Shown: one piece after another, positions 45,923-45,985 of the stretch
Numbering within the stretch: position 1 is the stretch's first letter
Layout of the letters: every line of letters starts with the position of its first letter
Origin: an uncultured Porphyromonadaceae bacterium
GTDB taxonomy: Bacteria > Bacteroidota > Bacteroidia > Bacteroidales > Muribaculaceae
Assembly: GCA_947175295.1 (NCBI GenBank)
Contig: CAMWMK010000019.1
Location: 1-45,985, forward strand
Length of the DNA stretch: 45,985 bases
Direction of reading: 5' to 3'
Made by a program: the position numbers and the translations under genes
Notes under the pieces: model-generated
Databases searched by the model: none
What the model was told of the DNA's origin: nothing
The model's input: the letters and a program-made list of their open reading frames with translations, nothing else

Positions 45923-45985
45923 TCACTTCTTGTTGCGGCGTTCCACCATATCGATTATCTCCCGCAGTTCTTCTACGGAGATCTT
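45923..45985 (-). CDS. BlaI/MecI/CopY-type repressor, C-terminal fragment
   Basis: The last 20 codons of a minus-strand gene that enters from the right edge: KISVEELREIIDMVERRNKK, then TGA. The sequence and its place directly before an M56 peptidase fit the C-terminal dimerisation helix of a BlaI-type repressor, usually followed by the BlaR1-type gene. The DNA-binding part is outside the window. Confidence 0.7.
   Translation of the reverse strand, partial: KISVEELREIIDMVERRNKK

Overview
The window looks like the chromosome of a gut-type Bacteroidales bacterium, probably Muribaculaceae or a close relative (inference; no marker was searched). The evidence is a fused MurF-alanine racemase, a DUF3098 protein between FtsX and UppP, a GH115 alpha-glucuronidase, carboxypeptidase-regulatory and plug domain proteins, and many promoters of the Bacteroidetes form TTTG-N19/20-TAnnTTTG. 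No rRNA, tRNA, insertion sequence or CRISPR array was recognised. Coding density is high and most genes are housekeeping.

Layout. 1-1150: a small AT-rich accessory patch with an ORF6N-domain remnant running off the left edge and a lone lipoprotein. 1216-5758: polysaccharide export operon (SLBB/Wza-like protein, Wzz-like chain-length protein, M23/LysM peptidase). 8345-5779 (minus): xseB then a GH115 glucuronidase. 8776-10480: luxS and a PLP aminotransferase. 10738-15342: serine beta-lactamase-like hydrolase, a TPR/propeller/OmpA lipoprotein, hpt, adk. 15416-18552: gyrB, then greA and a HIT protein. 18665-20320: acyl-CoA ligase, convergent with a UDP-glucose dehydrogenase. 21909-22655: recO. 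26811-22911 (minus): ftsX, DUF3098, uppP, truB, queA. 32113-27292 (minus): RsmI-like methyltransferase, metallo-beta-lactamase-fold hydrolase, mtaB, family 2 glycosyltransferase, surE. 32163-34294 (plus): rRNA m5C methyltransferase and a LolD-like ATPase. 40453-34253 (minus): sufE, POT transporter, sodium symporter, murF-alr. 45985-40611 (minus): end of a BlaI-type repressor, an M56 peptidase fused to a TonB C-terminal domain, an outer-membrane barrel protein, and a free-standing plug-domain protein.

The most interesting material is non-coding. Three copies of a 65-75 nt RNA gene (10586-10655 minus, 21806-21878 plus, 22668-22733 minus) share a promoter -7 box, a core around GTTTTTCATGGTATTA, and a GNRA-type intrinsic terminator; the sequence between core and terminator differs. 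Two of them bracket recO. The greA leader holds mutually exclusive hairpins, one terminator-like, resembling the attenuated greA leader (GraL) of E. coli. A further promoter-to-terminator unit of about 170 nt lies between surE and ftsX. Several gene ends carry phased 7- or 9-nt tandem repeats, one of which fills exactly the space between the aminotransferase stop codon and an RNA terminator.

Functionally, the export operon, the UDP-glucose dehydrogenase, the glycosyltransferase, uppP, murF-alr, ftsX and the OmpA-like lipoprotein all serve the cell envelope. The right-hand locus looks like a BlaR-type envelope sensor whose protease is fused to a TonB domain and is encoded with outer-membrane partners; this is the best candidate for a poorly described protein system here.
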